Positions 13,801 through 24,534 of a DNA stretch of 64,000 nt are shown in pieces. Source of the stretch: Blepharisma stoltei (lineage: Eukaryota; Ciliophora; Heterotrichea; Heterotrichida; Blepharismidae); NCBI GenBank assembly GCA_914767885.1, contig CAJZBQ010000017.1:620001-684000 (forward strand), read 5' to 3'. Within the stretch, counting starts at the first letter, position 1, and each line of letters starts with the position of its first letter. The position numbers and the translations under genes are program-made. A model generated the notes under the pieces. It saw only the letters and a program-made list of their open reading frames with translations, was not told the origin of the DNA and searched no databases.

Positions 13801-16505
13801 TGATATCATTCAATCAAAAGCAAGCACCCAGGCAATTTGCATTAATTTCGGAAGAAGGGATAATAATAGGCCATTCAGAACTTTTTTCAAATTGTTTAGG
13901 ATGTAATTTCCAATGTATTAAAAACAAAAATATTTCTGAAATTTTCCCTTTTATTGGCATGAATAAATTAACAGAAAATCTGCCATGAGTAGAAACAATA
14001 AAAGGTAAAGATATTGGTTTAATATATATTAAGAAAATTATAAGGGAGGAAATACTTAATGTTTTAAAATGCAATTTATTTAAAATTGAACAGAATTAGC
14101 TAGATATTTCATTATAATAATTATCATTTATATCAAAATATTTTTTGCTTGCTCATGGAGAGAGGATTTTGGCAAAAAATAAGGATTTTTCTAACTTTTT
14201 TGTTCGCTCAAGTAGGGGGAGTTAATGTTTTTATATGTGATTGATAATGAATCAGAAATTAAAAAAATCGAAAATTTTAATGATTCATGCAATGTGAAAA
14301 TTTCCTTCACATTTGAACAAAATGAGGATTGCCCTCAGATTAATGAAATTCCTCACGAAAATAAATCAGAAGCTAAAAAGCTGCAAATATTATTCGAAAA
14401 CGTTGAAGAAACTTCACATATCGAATGCGATACTGATTTTACACAACAGAATCAGATATTTTCAGATAATAAAATCTGCAATCCTTCATCTCTTACACGA
14501 AGTAGTATTTATTTACTCTCCTTTGCATTCTTGATCATATATTTTATAATTAGTTTTAAAAAAAAAAGAAAAAAATGTTTTTTTTTTTAAATCTTGAGGA
14601 AGCTAGAACAGTTAAAAAATTTGATTTTTAAATCAAAGCAAAAAATAGCCACGCTTAAGTGTGTCCTATTTATTGTGGTAAAAAATATTTAGACCCTAGC
14701 TGCCATAATCACTATGTTTTCAATTATGGGATATATTATAAACGATGTATATTTAACATCCTCTATGATAATTTTTCGAAATTTAGGAAACCTACTTTAT
14801 AATATAGGCTTGTCAGCTGATATTGCAAGAACCATAGTTAAGTCAATTGGTTACCAAATTGATTATTCTTCGCAAAATGCTCCATTTTTAAATGCTATGT
14901 ACGAACTGCAAACTATTCAAAATAATATTTTATCAGATTTTAAGAAATGAGAGTTTTGTGCTGCCTCAAATATTGTAACTGATTCTTTGATTCCATTATG
15001 GACTTTCGATGAAAATTTGCCAAAAATAATCAATAAAAACATGTATAACGCAATAGAAAGTTTTGTATTTCACGTAAGCGGTATTTAGATAAAAAGCATG
15101 ATTTATGCCCTAGAAAATAATCAAACTTATATCAATCATGCTAAATTTCTAATTATTAATGGAATAGGCCAGACTTATGATTATTTTAATCATACTATCC
15201 TAGATTTAGAAAATTGTGCTGTGAATCGTATAGAGACAATAGGAGATATAATCTATACCTTGATTTTTTGAGGGTTTGCCGCGCTTGGGATCTTATTGTT
15301 AATCGTTTTTATATTTATTTATCTTACTGCAAAAAAAATTGATGAATTTTGGAATTTTTTTATAAAAAGCACACAAATTCAATTAATGAGATTAAAAACT
15401 GAAGCCATAGAAAGGCTTGGATATGCTCATAATACTGAGGTAAATATCGAAGAAAGTATAAATTCAAGCTTGAATAAAAAGAAGCACAGAGTACGGACGT
15501 TGATTGAGATAAATTTTACGTGGAGAATTCTTGTATTTTTTATTATATCTGCTTCGTATTATTTTGTGATATATTTTTATTTATATCCAGACTGTCAAAG
15601 CTATATGAAAAATAGGCCGAGATTATTAAATAATTTTAATATAAGAAGGTCTTTAGTTTCAAGGGTATGCATGCTATCTAGAGATGTCTATACTCCTTGA
15701 TTCAATAAAAATTTTTTATTATCCTATGGCTTTGCGAACTCAAATTTTCTTGTGGATCTCAATGCAAAAATCCTTACTCCCTTCGCGAGCGAACAAAACC
15801 ATTGGAATCGCTAATTTTTTTGCCAAAAAAAAAAGTCAGTGAGCGAACAAAAATTTTAGCACAAAAAACAATTTTGATATATAAGTTACTATTAGTATAA
15901 TGAAATTCTGTTTAATTTTACCAAATTTCAAATATAAATTTTTAAATTAAATTAATATTTGCTTTCTAATTGGGATTTTTTTGAAAAAAAATTATATAAA
16001 AATTTATATATAAATTTTAAAGAATTAACCTCAACAAACAATTATTTTGTTCGCTCACAGAGGGGGGAGAGTGAGAGAAAAAAATAAAGAACTTCGAGAA
16101 GAAAAACTCATGAAAATGATGTCTAAAGAGCTGAAGCAAAGGATTTTTGAAAGCACCAATACTACGACCCCAATATTAAAATTTGGCACTGATACAGCGG
16201 TGGAGATTTCTATTTATGATTCTACGAATATTGCGTATACATCTTATATTCCTGCAGAACTTATATTAAAATATGTAGCTTATTTGCAAATAGTTCAAAA
16301 TAATATTGGTATAGAATTTGAGTTAGCCGATAATGATTCTTATAATGCTATAAATTATCAGTTGAATATTATTATAGCAACTACTGCAGTATACTCAATT
16401 ATCTTCTGTGCACTATTTTTTATTTATTATTTGCCGTTTCTTCATTATCAAATAAAGCTGCTTAATTTGCTTTCATACCTGATTGAGGTTCTAGCAATAG
16501 ATTAG
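10810..16505 (+). CDS. G3: PAS-domain multi-span membrane protein (TmcB-like), 1374 aa after removing seven inserts
   Basis: Segments 10810-11409, 11568-12496, 12705-12737, 13055-13496, 13806-14066, 14234-14515, 14606-14677, 14693-15073, 15089-15776 and 16069-16505 total 4125 nt and end in TAG. Introns 14678-14692 and 15074-15088 are 15 nt each. Layout as in G1. The PAS core reads YGSQIGILLISCEQNSFGNIIY...IFSFIPSSY. Two junctions are unusual. The insert 12738-13054 has ACTGA direct repeats instead of TA. The insert 15777-16068 has lost its right-hand TA; if it is not excised exactly, the last ~145 residues are out of frame. G3 is therefore intact only if those two are removed. Confidence 0.85.
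11410..11567. mobile_element. IES in G3, 158 bp
   Basis: TA-bounded, 3n+2. Removal joins FSLFSI to FFLLLTILIAFLYEIFSCD, restoring the third membrane span. Confidence 0.75.
12497..12704. mobile_element. IES in G3, hairpin family C
   Basis: 208 bp, TA-bounded, starting TAGCCCGAGCC and ending GGCTCGGGCTA. Removal joins VNEGY to KIDTEKYKN. Same termini as 3364-3596. Confidence 0.85.
12738..13054. mobile_element. IES in G3 bounded by ACTGA instead of TA
   Basis: 317 bp between direct repeats ACTGA at 12733-12737 and 13050-13054. Inner ends pair loosely (CTCCCTACTTT against GTCCCTTTCTTT). Keeping one ACTGA joins KYKNTE to TVSLYASFL, a perfect match to the paralogues; no TA pair nearby gives the right frame. 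Confidence 0.75.
13497..13805. mobile_element. Compound IES in G3: hairpin nested in a second inverted-repeat IES
   Basis: 309 bp, TA-bounded. The outer ends are inverted repeats sharing CACAAATTTCTGATT. A second, nearly perfect palindrome (about 13501-13627, arms AGGAGTTTTCCCTATATGG) sits at the outer element's left end, again at TA. Removal of the whole joins FYLI to SFNQKQAPRQFALI. Confidence 0.8.
14067..14233 (+). mobile_element. IES in G3, 5'-truncated family A MITE
   Basis: Carries the family A interior (GCAATTT.TTTAAAATTGAACAG, CAAAATATTTTTTG) and right end GTAGGGGGAGTTA, but lacks the left end. Flanks share TTAATGTTTTA / TTAATGTTTTTA. Cutting at the inner TA gives LNVLYVIDN, as in G4; cutting at the outer TA shifts the frame. 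Confidence 0.7.
14516..14605. mobile_element. IES in G3, 90 bp
   Basis: TA-bounded, 3n, with a TAA stop. Removal joins SSIYL to EQLKNLIFKSK. G4 and G5 have IESs at the equivalent place. Confidence 0.7.
15777..16068 (+). mobile_element. IES in G3, family A MITE with damaged right end
   Basis: Left end TTACTCCCTTCGCGAGCGAACAAAAC is typical, and the interior matches family A. The right end reads TCGCTCACAGAGGGGGGAGAGTGAG, without the usual GAGTTA. The frame needs 292 nt (3n+1) removed, placing the cut before GAGTGAGAG. Confidence 0.65.
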
Positions 16506-16773
16506 CAATTCATTTAAATTTAATTATTTATTTTAAAATAAAAGCAAATTTAATTAAAATATGAAAAATTTATTCCTTAATTTTATATTAAAGCAGTTAT
16601 GGGATTATTTTTATATTGCAGATATATGGCAAAGCTAAATGTAATTTAATCAGTTATAATTTTATTGTTGACTGTTAATACTTGTGCTTTATAATTTTAG
16701 ATAAAAGAATTGAGTTAATTTTCATTTTTACTGATACACCAATAATCAAAGTTGATTAAGTGAAAGTTTTTTT
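16506..16773. other. Spacer after G3, nothing recognised
   Basis: AT-rich, no ORF or repeat recognised; presumably the G3 3' untranslated region. Confidence 0.4.
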
Positions 16774-16789
16774 TATTCTATATACAATC

Positions 16790-17222
16790 ATAAATAAAAT
16801 GGCATTCGGTTAGAGAGAAATTAGCTCTGCTAATTTTCTCTCCCTCATGGAATTTTATTTATGGGGTTGGGTTTTCTCTCGAGAACTTCTGCGCGGCAAT
16901 AGCTGTTTAACTTTGGGGATAACCAAAGGAACAGCTCCTCAGTGCACTCAAGAGGCTCGGAGTTTTACATCTCAGCACATCCCCAAGGGAGGATGACCCT
17001 TAGGCGGAACACACACATGAGCTGAGTTAGGGCAGAGCAACGGCAACGCGCCAGGTAAGATGTGTGGCGGCTGGGGATGAAGCGTCGATAGAAGGCTTGG
17101 GCCGGTTGGGCTGACCACCGCGATCCCAAGATGGCTCTGTGACGTCACTACTTTGCTAAAAGATCCTTTTTGGGGCTGCGGCACTAGACATCTTAAACAC
17201 CGAATAATTAAGTTAAGTTAAG
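16790..17222. mobile_element. SINE-like retroposon between G3 and G4, 16-bp target duplication
   Basis: GC-rich insert of 433 bp flanked by exact copies of TATTCTATATACAATC (16774-16789 and 17223-17238). It starts ATAAATAAAATGGC and ends in a TTAAGTTAAG-like tail. No coding potential was recognised. Confidence 0.75.
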
Positions 17223-17309
17223 TATTCTATATACAATCTCCTTTATAACTATTTTTTGATATTTATTTAATTATATAACGATTCTTTGCCTTAGTATCCT
17301 GATATTTAC

Positions 17310-17575
17310 TCCACCTTCGCACGAGCAAGATCATTGAAAGAATCTGGATTTTTTGGTCAAAAGAATTCATTGAGTAAGCAAAAACTATTCAATAAAAGTT
17401 CTTATAAAAATATTTATATCTAAACTATCCCCTCGTGAGAGAACAAAACCTAGGAAAAATCCCTATTTTTTGACAAAAAACCAACTTTCTGTGATATATA
17501 AATTTTTAAAACAATTAACCCCTCCGTGAGCGACAAAATTTATTTGTTCTCTTACAGAGGGGTGGGGTAAGTGAT
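17310..17575. mobile_element. Degenerate family A MITE fragments between G3 and G4
   Basis: Contains decayed GAGYGAACAAAA motifs, a CCCCTCCGTGAGCGACAAAA hairpin arm and its partner near 17545-17570, and family A AT-rich interior. Boundaries are approximate. Confidence 0.55.
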
Positions 17576-17811
17576 AATTATTATAATGAAATCTCTAGCT
17601 AATTCTATTGAGCTTGTTTAAATTTTAAAATTAAATTAATTATTCAATAAAAAAAGTTCACTATAAAAATTTAATTTTAAAAATAAATTAAAACTCCTAG
17701 GTATCAAGCTAAAGCTTTGATTGCTCAGGGTTAGCAACTTCCATAGCAAAGTCATATGAATTTGCGTATATATATTAGTTAATAATTACTTTATAATTAA
17801 ATCTGATAAAA

Positions 17812-20800
17812 ATGTTCTTCCATAGTGCTGGTTATGAAAAGGAGTACCTAGAAAATCATGAACATTTATCTGACTCCTCCCTCCGTGAGCGAACAAAACC
17901 ATTAGAAAAATCCCTATTTTTTACTTAAAACCTCACCTTCCCTGAGCAAAGAAAAAATTTTTTTATATTAAGTGATAATTATTATAATGAAATCTCGAGC
18001 TAATTCTGTTGAAATTTGAACAATTTGGGTTTTTAAAACTAAAATTTTATAAATTAAATTAATATTTGCTTTCCAATTTTTACGAAGTGGGATTTTTTAA
18101 ATTTCGAAAAAACATTTTTCTATAAAATTTATATATAAATTTTTTTAAAAAACAATCCCCTTCCATAAGCGAACAAGATTTTTTTGTTCGCTCATGGAGG
18201 GCGAGGGGAATGAGTATTTTAAAACGAGTAAAAACTACTTTTTTGAATTTTTTGGGAAGATGTTTGATATAGAATACAGTGATAAGTTATCATATAAGCT
18301 ACAATTGAAATACGAAATTGCAATTAATATAAGTATAACACTCCAAGCTGCCTCTATTATATGATACCCAAATCCAGAAATTTCTGATTGAAGCTCTTAC
18401 AAACAATTTTGAAATATGATAGGGATTATTAATTATGATTTAGCTTGTGCATTGCTTGGACTGTTAGAGTTTTGCTATTACGGAACAGTTTTTGCTATAG
18501 GCACTTGCTTCAGCTATTTTGTTATATTTTTTGTTTTCTTTTATCTCGAGAAAAGTCCACCAAAGATTTTGGTTGCATTTTCTATTAAAATTGTTAAGAT
18601 AATCTCTACTATTTGTTTCATTCCTTCCATTATGATTTTACTAACTGTTTTGAAATATTCAATTATCAGCTCGAATTCAGTAGATGAATTAGATAACACA
18701 GACACAAAAATCCTTGATTTTGGGACAATTGGAATAATTATTTCGATATTTTGCTTAATTGTATTAATCGCTATGGCCATTTTATATGAATTTTTCACTT
18801 GCGATATAAATCATGCAAATTTTAAAAAAAATATAAAAGCAAGGTCTTTTGCAACTTTAGATTGTCAAAGGCAGATATTTTTTGTATTTATGTGCATTTC
18901 TTATGTTTCTTTTGGGAAAAAATATTCAGTTTATCACCAGATTATTTGCTTTTTAAGTACATTTTTGTTGGGAATTAAGTCCATAAGATTTTTGCATTAT
19001 TTTAATTACATAGAAAATGCAATCCAAGTCTGTAAAATGGGCTCGATATCTTTAACACTGCTGATATTTATTTTTGGAGAATTGCTAGATAATTCCCTCA
19101 TAATTCTTGTTTTCACTTTAATTTTGCACCCAATTTTGCTTATTTTTCTTATAAAATTTACTCAAAAAAACTACAACAATTTAAGCAGCAATACAGAAAC
19201 TCCTAATAACCAATTTGATTTTGAAAAAAAATTCCGCTCTTTATTGACAACTCCAAATATTGACGATAAATATCAGATTATAAAATTATTCAGCAAGCAC
19301 TGAAAAGTGATTCATTTCGATAAAAACAAGCTCTTTGTATTATGAGAGTTTTATTTTTGCATTTCTATAATAAACGACCAAAGATTAGCAAGGGTAAAGC
19401 TAACAAAACTAGCTTTATGTGAAACTAGCTTCGAAGGGGATATTCAAGAATGAAGAGTTTACAATTTTTTAAAAAATAAAGTATGCACTGAATTTCCGGA
19501 AATTATGTATTTGGATTATATACAAGAAGTCCAAATGTTAAAAGAACATGATGAAGAGCTATGCAATTTAATCATCCAGTTACAGACTGAATTTGCATCC
19601 AGAGCTCCATTGATGCGTTCTCTAATAAATTTATCAACCAAAACTTCAAAAATTTTAAAAAAAGTAAGTGAAGGATATAAATTCGCTGCAGAAAAATATA
19701 AAAACACTGAAACTTTGGAAATATATGCAAGCTATTTACTTCCCCCCCCTCCGTGAGTGAACAAAAAAATTTTGTTTCACTCACGGAGGGGGAGTTAATT
19801 TTTTTTTTTTAAAAAATTTATATATAAATTTTATAGAAAATTTTTTTTTTCGAAATTTAAAAAAATCCTAATTTGCAAAAATTGGGAAGTAAATATTAAT
19901 TTAATTTATAAAATTTATGTTTTTAAAACGCAATTTGTTTAAAATTAAACAGAATTAGCTCTAGATTTCATTATACTAATTATTACTTATATATTAAAAT
20001 TTTTTTCCATTAAAAATTTTTGTTCACTCATGAGGGTGGGTTTTTGGTCATCATCATATTATTTTAGAGGTCGTAAGACCATTTTATGGCAGAGCCAAAG
20101 CTCACCGCGCTAGGCCATATGGCCTTAATTACCCATCGCTAGCGACGACAAGGTAGTTTATCTCCTCATCTCACGCCCGTTGTCTTAATCAGAACACCCG
20201 TCTTCGATGCGATTACACCCAATTAAACTCGCGTCTCCTCCATCGGAGTCCGATGAGCTGCGGACTTGCTTCCATCTTGCCTTAGACGATGGTGGGTTTT
20301 TGGTCAAAAAATGGCGATTTTTCTAATGGTTTGTTCACTCACGGAGTGGGGGGAGTTAGAAAATATTTTAAAAAATCGTAAAGAAGCAAATTTAATAAGA
20401 AAAAAGAAAAATGGGATTGAATATTCTTACCAAAGGGATATTGGCTTAGAAAAATATGGAAATCATGCAGGGATATTAATTATTTCCTGTCAGGAGGGTT
20501 CTTTTGGGCATATTATTTACCTTAATGAAAAAGCTTCAGAAATATTGAAAGTGTCTATGGCTGACATCCACGGAAGTTCAATTTTTAATTTTTATCCTCA
20601 CTCGTATGGAAAAAATCATGAAAAACTTATGAGAAAGTTCATTCACCATTCAAAAACTGTAGAAGTTCCTAATCATCACAATTTATTTTTTCAAAGCCAG
20701 TTTGGCTTTCTTTCAGAGTGCAAAATGGTAATAAAATTGACTGCTTTTCATAATTGCTGCTATTATTTAATTTCTTTTCAGCAAAAACGTACTCAGAGAC

Positions 20801-23523
20801 AATTTGCTTTAATTTCTGATGAAGGGATTATACAAGGCCACTCAGAATATTTTTCTTTTTACTTAGGCTATAACTCCAAATATGTTAAAAATGTTCACAT
20901 CTCTGCAATTTTCCCATTTATTGATGCAGATAACTTAAAAGTGAATCAGCCATGACTTGAAAAAATTCAAAATAAAGAAGTTTGTCTCATATATACAAAA
21001 AAAATAATGAAGTCTAAAACTCTTAATGTTTTATTTGTTATTGATAATTGAATAGAGGCACAAAAATTAAAAGAAGGAGATGAGCCAAAAACATTTATAT
21101 CTCTAAAAACAGGTGAAATTATTGAAGATAATTATCAAATAAATGAAACCTTTTTAGAAAATAAAGAAACAAGCAAGCCACTAATATCTTTTAAAAGTGT
21201 TGAAGCCTCAACGCCAAAATCTTATGAAATTGACGATAATTCTCCACAAAGTCGATTATCTTCAGATAACAAAATGACGAAATCATATTCGTCAACTATA
21301 TTAAGTAAAATTTATATCAATTTTAATTAATTCAAAATCCATCTTTACAAATTTGATAATGATTTGCTATAAGATATAGAATTCAGACTTTTATAAAAAC
21401 GCAAGCCTTCAATTAATATTACTATATCTAGAACAGTCGCAAGACTTAATAATACAGTCGAAGAAAAAAATAAAAGCACTTAAATGGGTATTATTTATTG
21501 TGGTAAAAAGTATATTAGACTTTAACAGTTATACTTACAATGGTCTCAATTATGGCGAATATTGTAAGTGATGTAAATTTAACCTCTTCAATGATGATTT
21601 TTCGAAACCTAGGAAACCTGCTTTATAATATAGGATTAACAGCTGATTCTGCTAGAACAATAGACAAGTCAAAAATGTTTAATCTTGACTATTCTTCTCA
21701 AAAAGCTCCTTTTTTGAGTATATTGCAAGAAATCCAAACCATTCAAAACACCATTTTATCTGATTTTGAAAACTGAGAATTTTGTTCTGTCTCTGGCATA
21801 ATTATACAAATAAAATAGCCACGTCACCGACCTGTCCTCTCTCGGACCGTTTCGAATGTGGGGACCTTTGGCCTGAAACAAAGTGGGCAGGAAACGGAGT
21901 CTATGGGTATTGGGCATTTGTGTTCCGGTTGGGTTTCCTCCTCATGAAGACTTCATGTAATCGATGGACATTTGGGAAAAGGAATTTTACCCCTAGAAAC
22001 CACAGTGCTGACGATGAAGGCATAGTTGGTACCGATACTAGCTAGGGAGTTTTATTCCTTGGAACTCTAGTCACTCAAGCACAGCCTTCAAGTCCCAAAC
22101 CTGCATACTCCAAGTTTCGAGACAGCATTAAAAGTTGAAGGAGAGCTATCTCTGGTGGAAAATTCTGCCATAACCAAGGAAGTTTGCCAGCATCTGAACA
22201 AGTCTTCTACGAAGACTCGTCTCAAGTGAGATGTTAAAGGAGGAGGGGCCCTAATCTATAATTAATGTTAACGTTAATGTCTCTGACATAATTTATGATC
22301 CCCTGATCCCTATATGGTCTTTTGATGGAAAATCACCCAAAATACAATATGAAAACATGTATAACACTTTAGAAATTTTCTTACTGCATGTAAATTATAT
22401 ATAGGCTAGAAGCATGATGGACGCGCTCAATAATAACAAAACATATAAAACATATGCTAAATTTCTAATCCTAAACGGATTAGGGCAAACTTATGATTAT
22501 TTTAACCATACTATATTAAGTTTAGAAGATTGTGCAGTCAATCAAATCGAATCTATTGGAGACGTAATAAATACCTTATTGATATGAGGATTTTTTACTC
22601 TTGGAATTTTATTAGCAATTATTTTTGTGTTTATTTATTTAGCAGCAAGAAAAATTGATGAATTTTGGAATTTTTTTATTAAAAACTTGCAAATACCTAT
22701 GATGAAATTAAAAAGCGAGGCCATGGAAAGGCTAATATATGCTCACAATACAGAAGCAAACCCTGAAGATAGTGCTAGCTCTAGTCGCATTAAGAAAAAA
22801 CGAAAAGTCCGGACATGAATAGAAATCAATTTTACCTGAAAAATCCTATTATTTATCATTATTTCTGCATCTTATTATTTTTTGCTTTATTTTTATTTAT
22901 ACCCAGATTGTCAAAGCTACATGACAAATCGGCCAAAATTATTGAACGTTTTTAATATAAGGCGATCCTTAGTCTCAAGACTCTCCATTTTTGCAAGAGA
23001 TTTATATAGCCCTTATTTTTCTAAAACCTTTTTGTCATCATATGGGTTCCCAAATTCTTCTTATATGATGTATTTAAATGCTGAAATCCTCAAAGAAAAA
23101 AATAAAGAGCTTAGGAAAGGGAAATTCATGAAAATTATGTCAGGCCAGCTAAAACAAAGAATTTTTGAGAGCAGTAATCTGACAAGCCCAATATTAAAAT
23201 TTGGTAGCGAGACTGCTGTTGAAATTTCTAGCTATGATACAATTAATGTTGCGTATTCTCCTTCTTTACCTCCTGCAGTAGTTCTTAATTATGTATCTGT
23301 TTTGAAAGTGGTTCAAAATTATATTGATATAGAATTCCAATTAGCTGATCATGATTCCCATATCATTATAGATTCTCAGTTAAATATTATTATAGCAGCA
23401 ACTATTATTTACTCAGTCATTTTCTGTGGACTTTTCTTTATTTATTATTTGCCATTTCTACAATATCAGATAAAGGTGCTTAATTGGCTTTCATTCTTGA
23501 TTGAAGTAATTGCAGCTGAATAG
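17812..23523 (+). CDS. G4: PAS-domain multi-span membrane protein (TmcB-like), 1372 aa
   Basis: Segments 17812-17873, 18214-19738, 20359-21314, 21427-21502, 21519-21800, 22291-22389 and 22405-23523 total 4119 nt, ending TAG. Introns are 21503-21518 (16 nt) and 22390-22404 (15 nt). Seven N-terminal spans begin near residue 105. The TPR-like domain has the conserved DERLARV-type helix (here DQRLARV). The PAS domain reads YGNHAGILIISCQEGSFGHIIYLNEKASEIL, and the C-terminal loops and spans follow. The first exon is only 62 nt before an insert. Exact length identity with G5 supports every junction. G4 and G5 are the most similar neighbours and probably arose by tandem duplication. Confidence 0.9.
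17874..18213 (+). mobile_element. IES in G4, family A MITE with TGA rather than TA repeats
   Basis: 340 bp. The left flank is TCTGA then CTCCTCCCTCCGTGAGCGAAC; the right end is GGAGGGCGAGGGGAA then TGAGTATT. Keeping one TGA joins EHLSE to YFKTSKNYFF in frame. No TA pair works. Confidence 0.8.
19739..20358 (+). mobile_element. IES in G4, family A MITE carrying a nested retroposon
   Basis: TA-bounded, 620 nt. Left end is a CCTCCGTGAGTGAACAAAA hairpin; right end is CGGAGTGGGGGGAGTTA. A foreign 240-bp segment sits inside the GGTGGGTTTTTGGTCA motif. Removal joins ASYL to ENILKNRKEAN. Confidence 0.85.
20051..20290 (-). mobile_element. SINE-like retroposon nested in the family A IES of G4
   Basis: Flanked by exact 16-bp copies of GGTGGGTTTTTGGTCA (20035-20050 and 20291-20306). 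On the minus strand it contains TGGCCTAGCGCGGTGAGC, which resembles a pol III A box, and ends in ATGATGATGA. A tRNA-like origin is possible but no B box was found. Confidence 0.7.
21315..21426. mobile_element. IES in G4, 112 bp, shared position with G5
   Basis: TA-bounded, 3n+1. Removal joins ILSKIY to LEQSQDLIIQ. The G5 IES at 30887 has the same site and a similar left end (TATxAATTTTxATTAA). Confidence 0.75.
21804..22277. mobile_element. SINE-like retroposon in G4 coding sequence, 16-bp target duplication
   Basis: Flanked by TGTCTCTGGCATAATT (21788-21803) and TGTCTCTGACATAATT (22278-22293). Starts ATACAAATAAAATAGCC. Removing 490 nt at the TA of the duplication joins EFCSVSGI to IYDPLIPIWSFDGKSP. 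No ORF of note. Confidence 0.8.
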
Positions 23524-23670
23524 ACTATAAAATAAAATCAAAATTCCTATAGTACCGTATATGCATATAAATATAATTTATTATTATTGTGATGGTGCTG
23601 CCGAGAATTAATAATTTTAGTCTAATAAATGGATTCTAAATTCAAATAAATTTTTAATTAATAGTTCTTA

Positions 23671-24060
23671 CTCCCCCCCCCCTCCGTGAGTGAACAAAAC
23701 CATTAGAAAAATCGCCATTTTTTGACCAAAAACCCACCCTCCGTGAGTGAACAAAAAATTTTTTTAATAGAAAAATTTTTAATGGAAAAAAATTTTGATA
23801 TATAAGTGATAATTAGTATAATGAAATCTAGAGTTAATTCTGTTTTAATTTTAAACAAATTGCGTTTTAAAACATAAATTTTATAAATTAAATTAATATT
23901 TACTTCCCAATTTTTTTGCAAATTAGGATTTTTTTTTTAAATTTCGAAAAAAAAAATTTTCTATAAAATTTATATATAAATTTTTTTTAAAAAAAAAAAT
24001 TAACCCTCCTCCGTGAGTGAACAAAATTTTTTTTGTTCACTCACGGAGGGGGGGGAGTTA
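23671..24060 (-). mobile_element. Complete family A MITE between G4 and G5
   Basis: 390 bp, TA-bounded, starting TTACTCCCCCCC and ending GGGGGGGGAGTTA. Order on this strand: two GTGAGTGAACAAAA motifs separated by a CCATTAGAAAAATCGCC block, AT-rich interior, then a terminal CCGTGAGTGAACAAAA / TTTTGTTCACTCACGG hairpin. No ORF. It serves as a good reference copy. Confidence 0.85.
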
Positions 24061-24534
24061 GATTTAAATATTAGTCATTTAATTTAGAAGAAAAAAATTA
24101 TATTCAAAGAGCAATAAATCTAAGAAAAAACTCATAAAAATCGCTATAAAATTCGGAATAAGTAATTTAAAACTAAATATCTAATAAATCTTAATAGTTT
24201 TAATAAATTTATTTAAAATTTATTTCGTGCTTGCCTAATAGAATTAGATTTATTTAAAATTATCATAGTTATAGAAGTAAATTCCAGTAAATAATAATTT
24301 GAAAAAAGTAAATCCCTTCAATAAATTTAATTAAGAAATTGTGTTGAAGTATTTTTTTTTCTTAAATTTGAATTGAAACATTTAATTTATTGATATTTTA
24401 AATTTTAATAACCATTTGGTGTAGGACAATCAATAAGTTATAAAGCTCACTATATTTCATATCTGTATACGTTAATTAGTCCTAGCATTATTGACTTGCT
24501 TAAAACCATCTTTTAATTATTATTCTCATAATAA
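24061..24534. other. Spacer upstream of G5, nothing recognised
   Basis: AT-rich leader region. No ORF, hairpin or repeat family was recognised. Confidence 0.4.

Noticed and set aside
16972-17184. Proline-rich 70-aa ORF on the minus strand
   Set aside because: Falls inside the retroposon 16790-17222, with no homology recognised.
20100-20290. tRNA gene suggested by TGGCCTAGCGCGG on the minus strand
   Set aside because: Only an A-box-like word is present; no cloverleaf or B box could be drawn.
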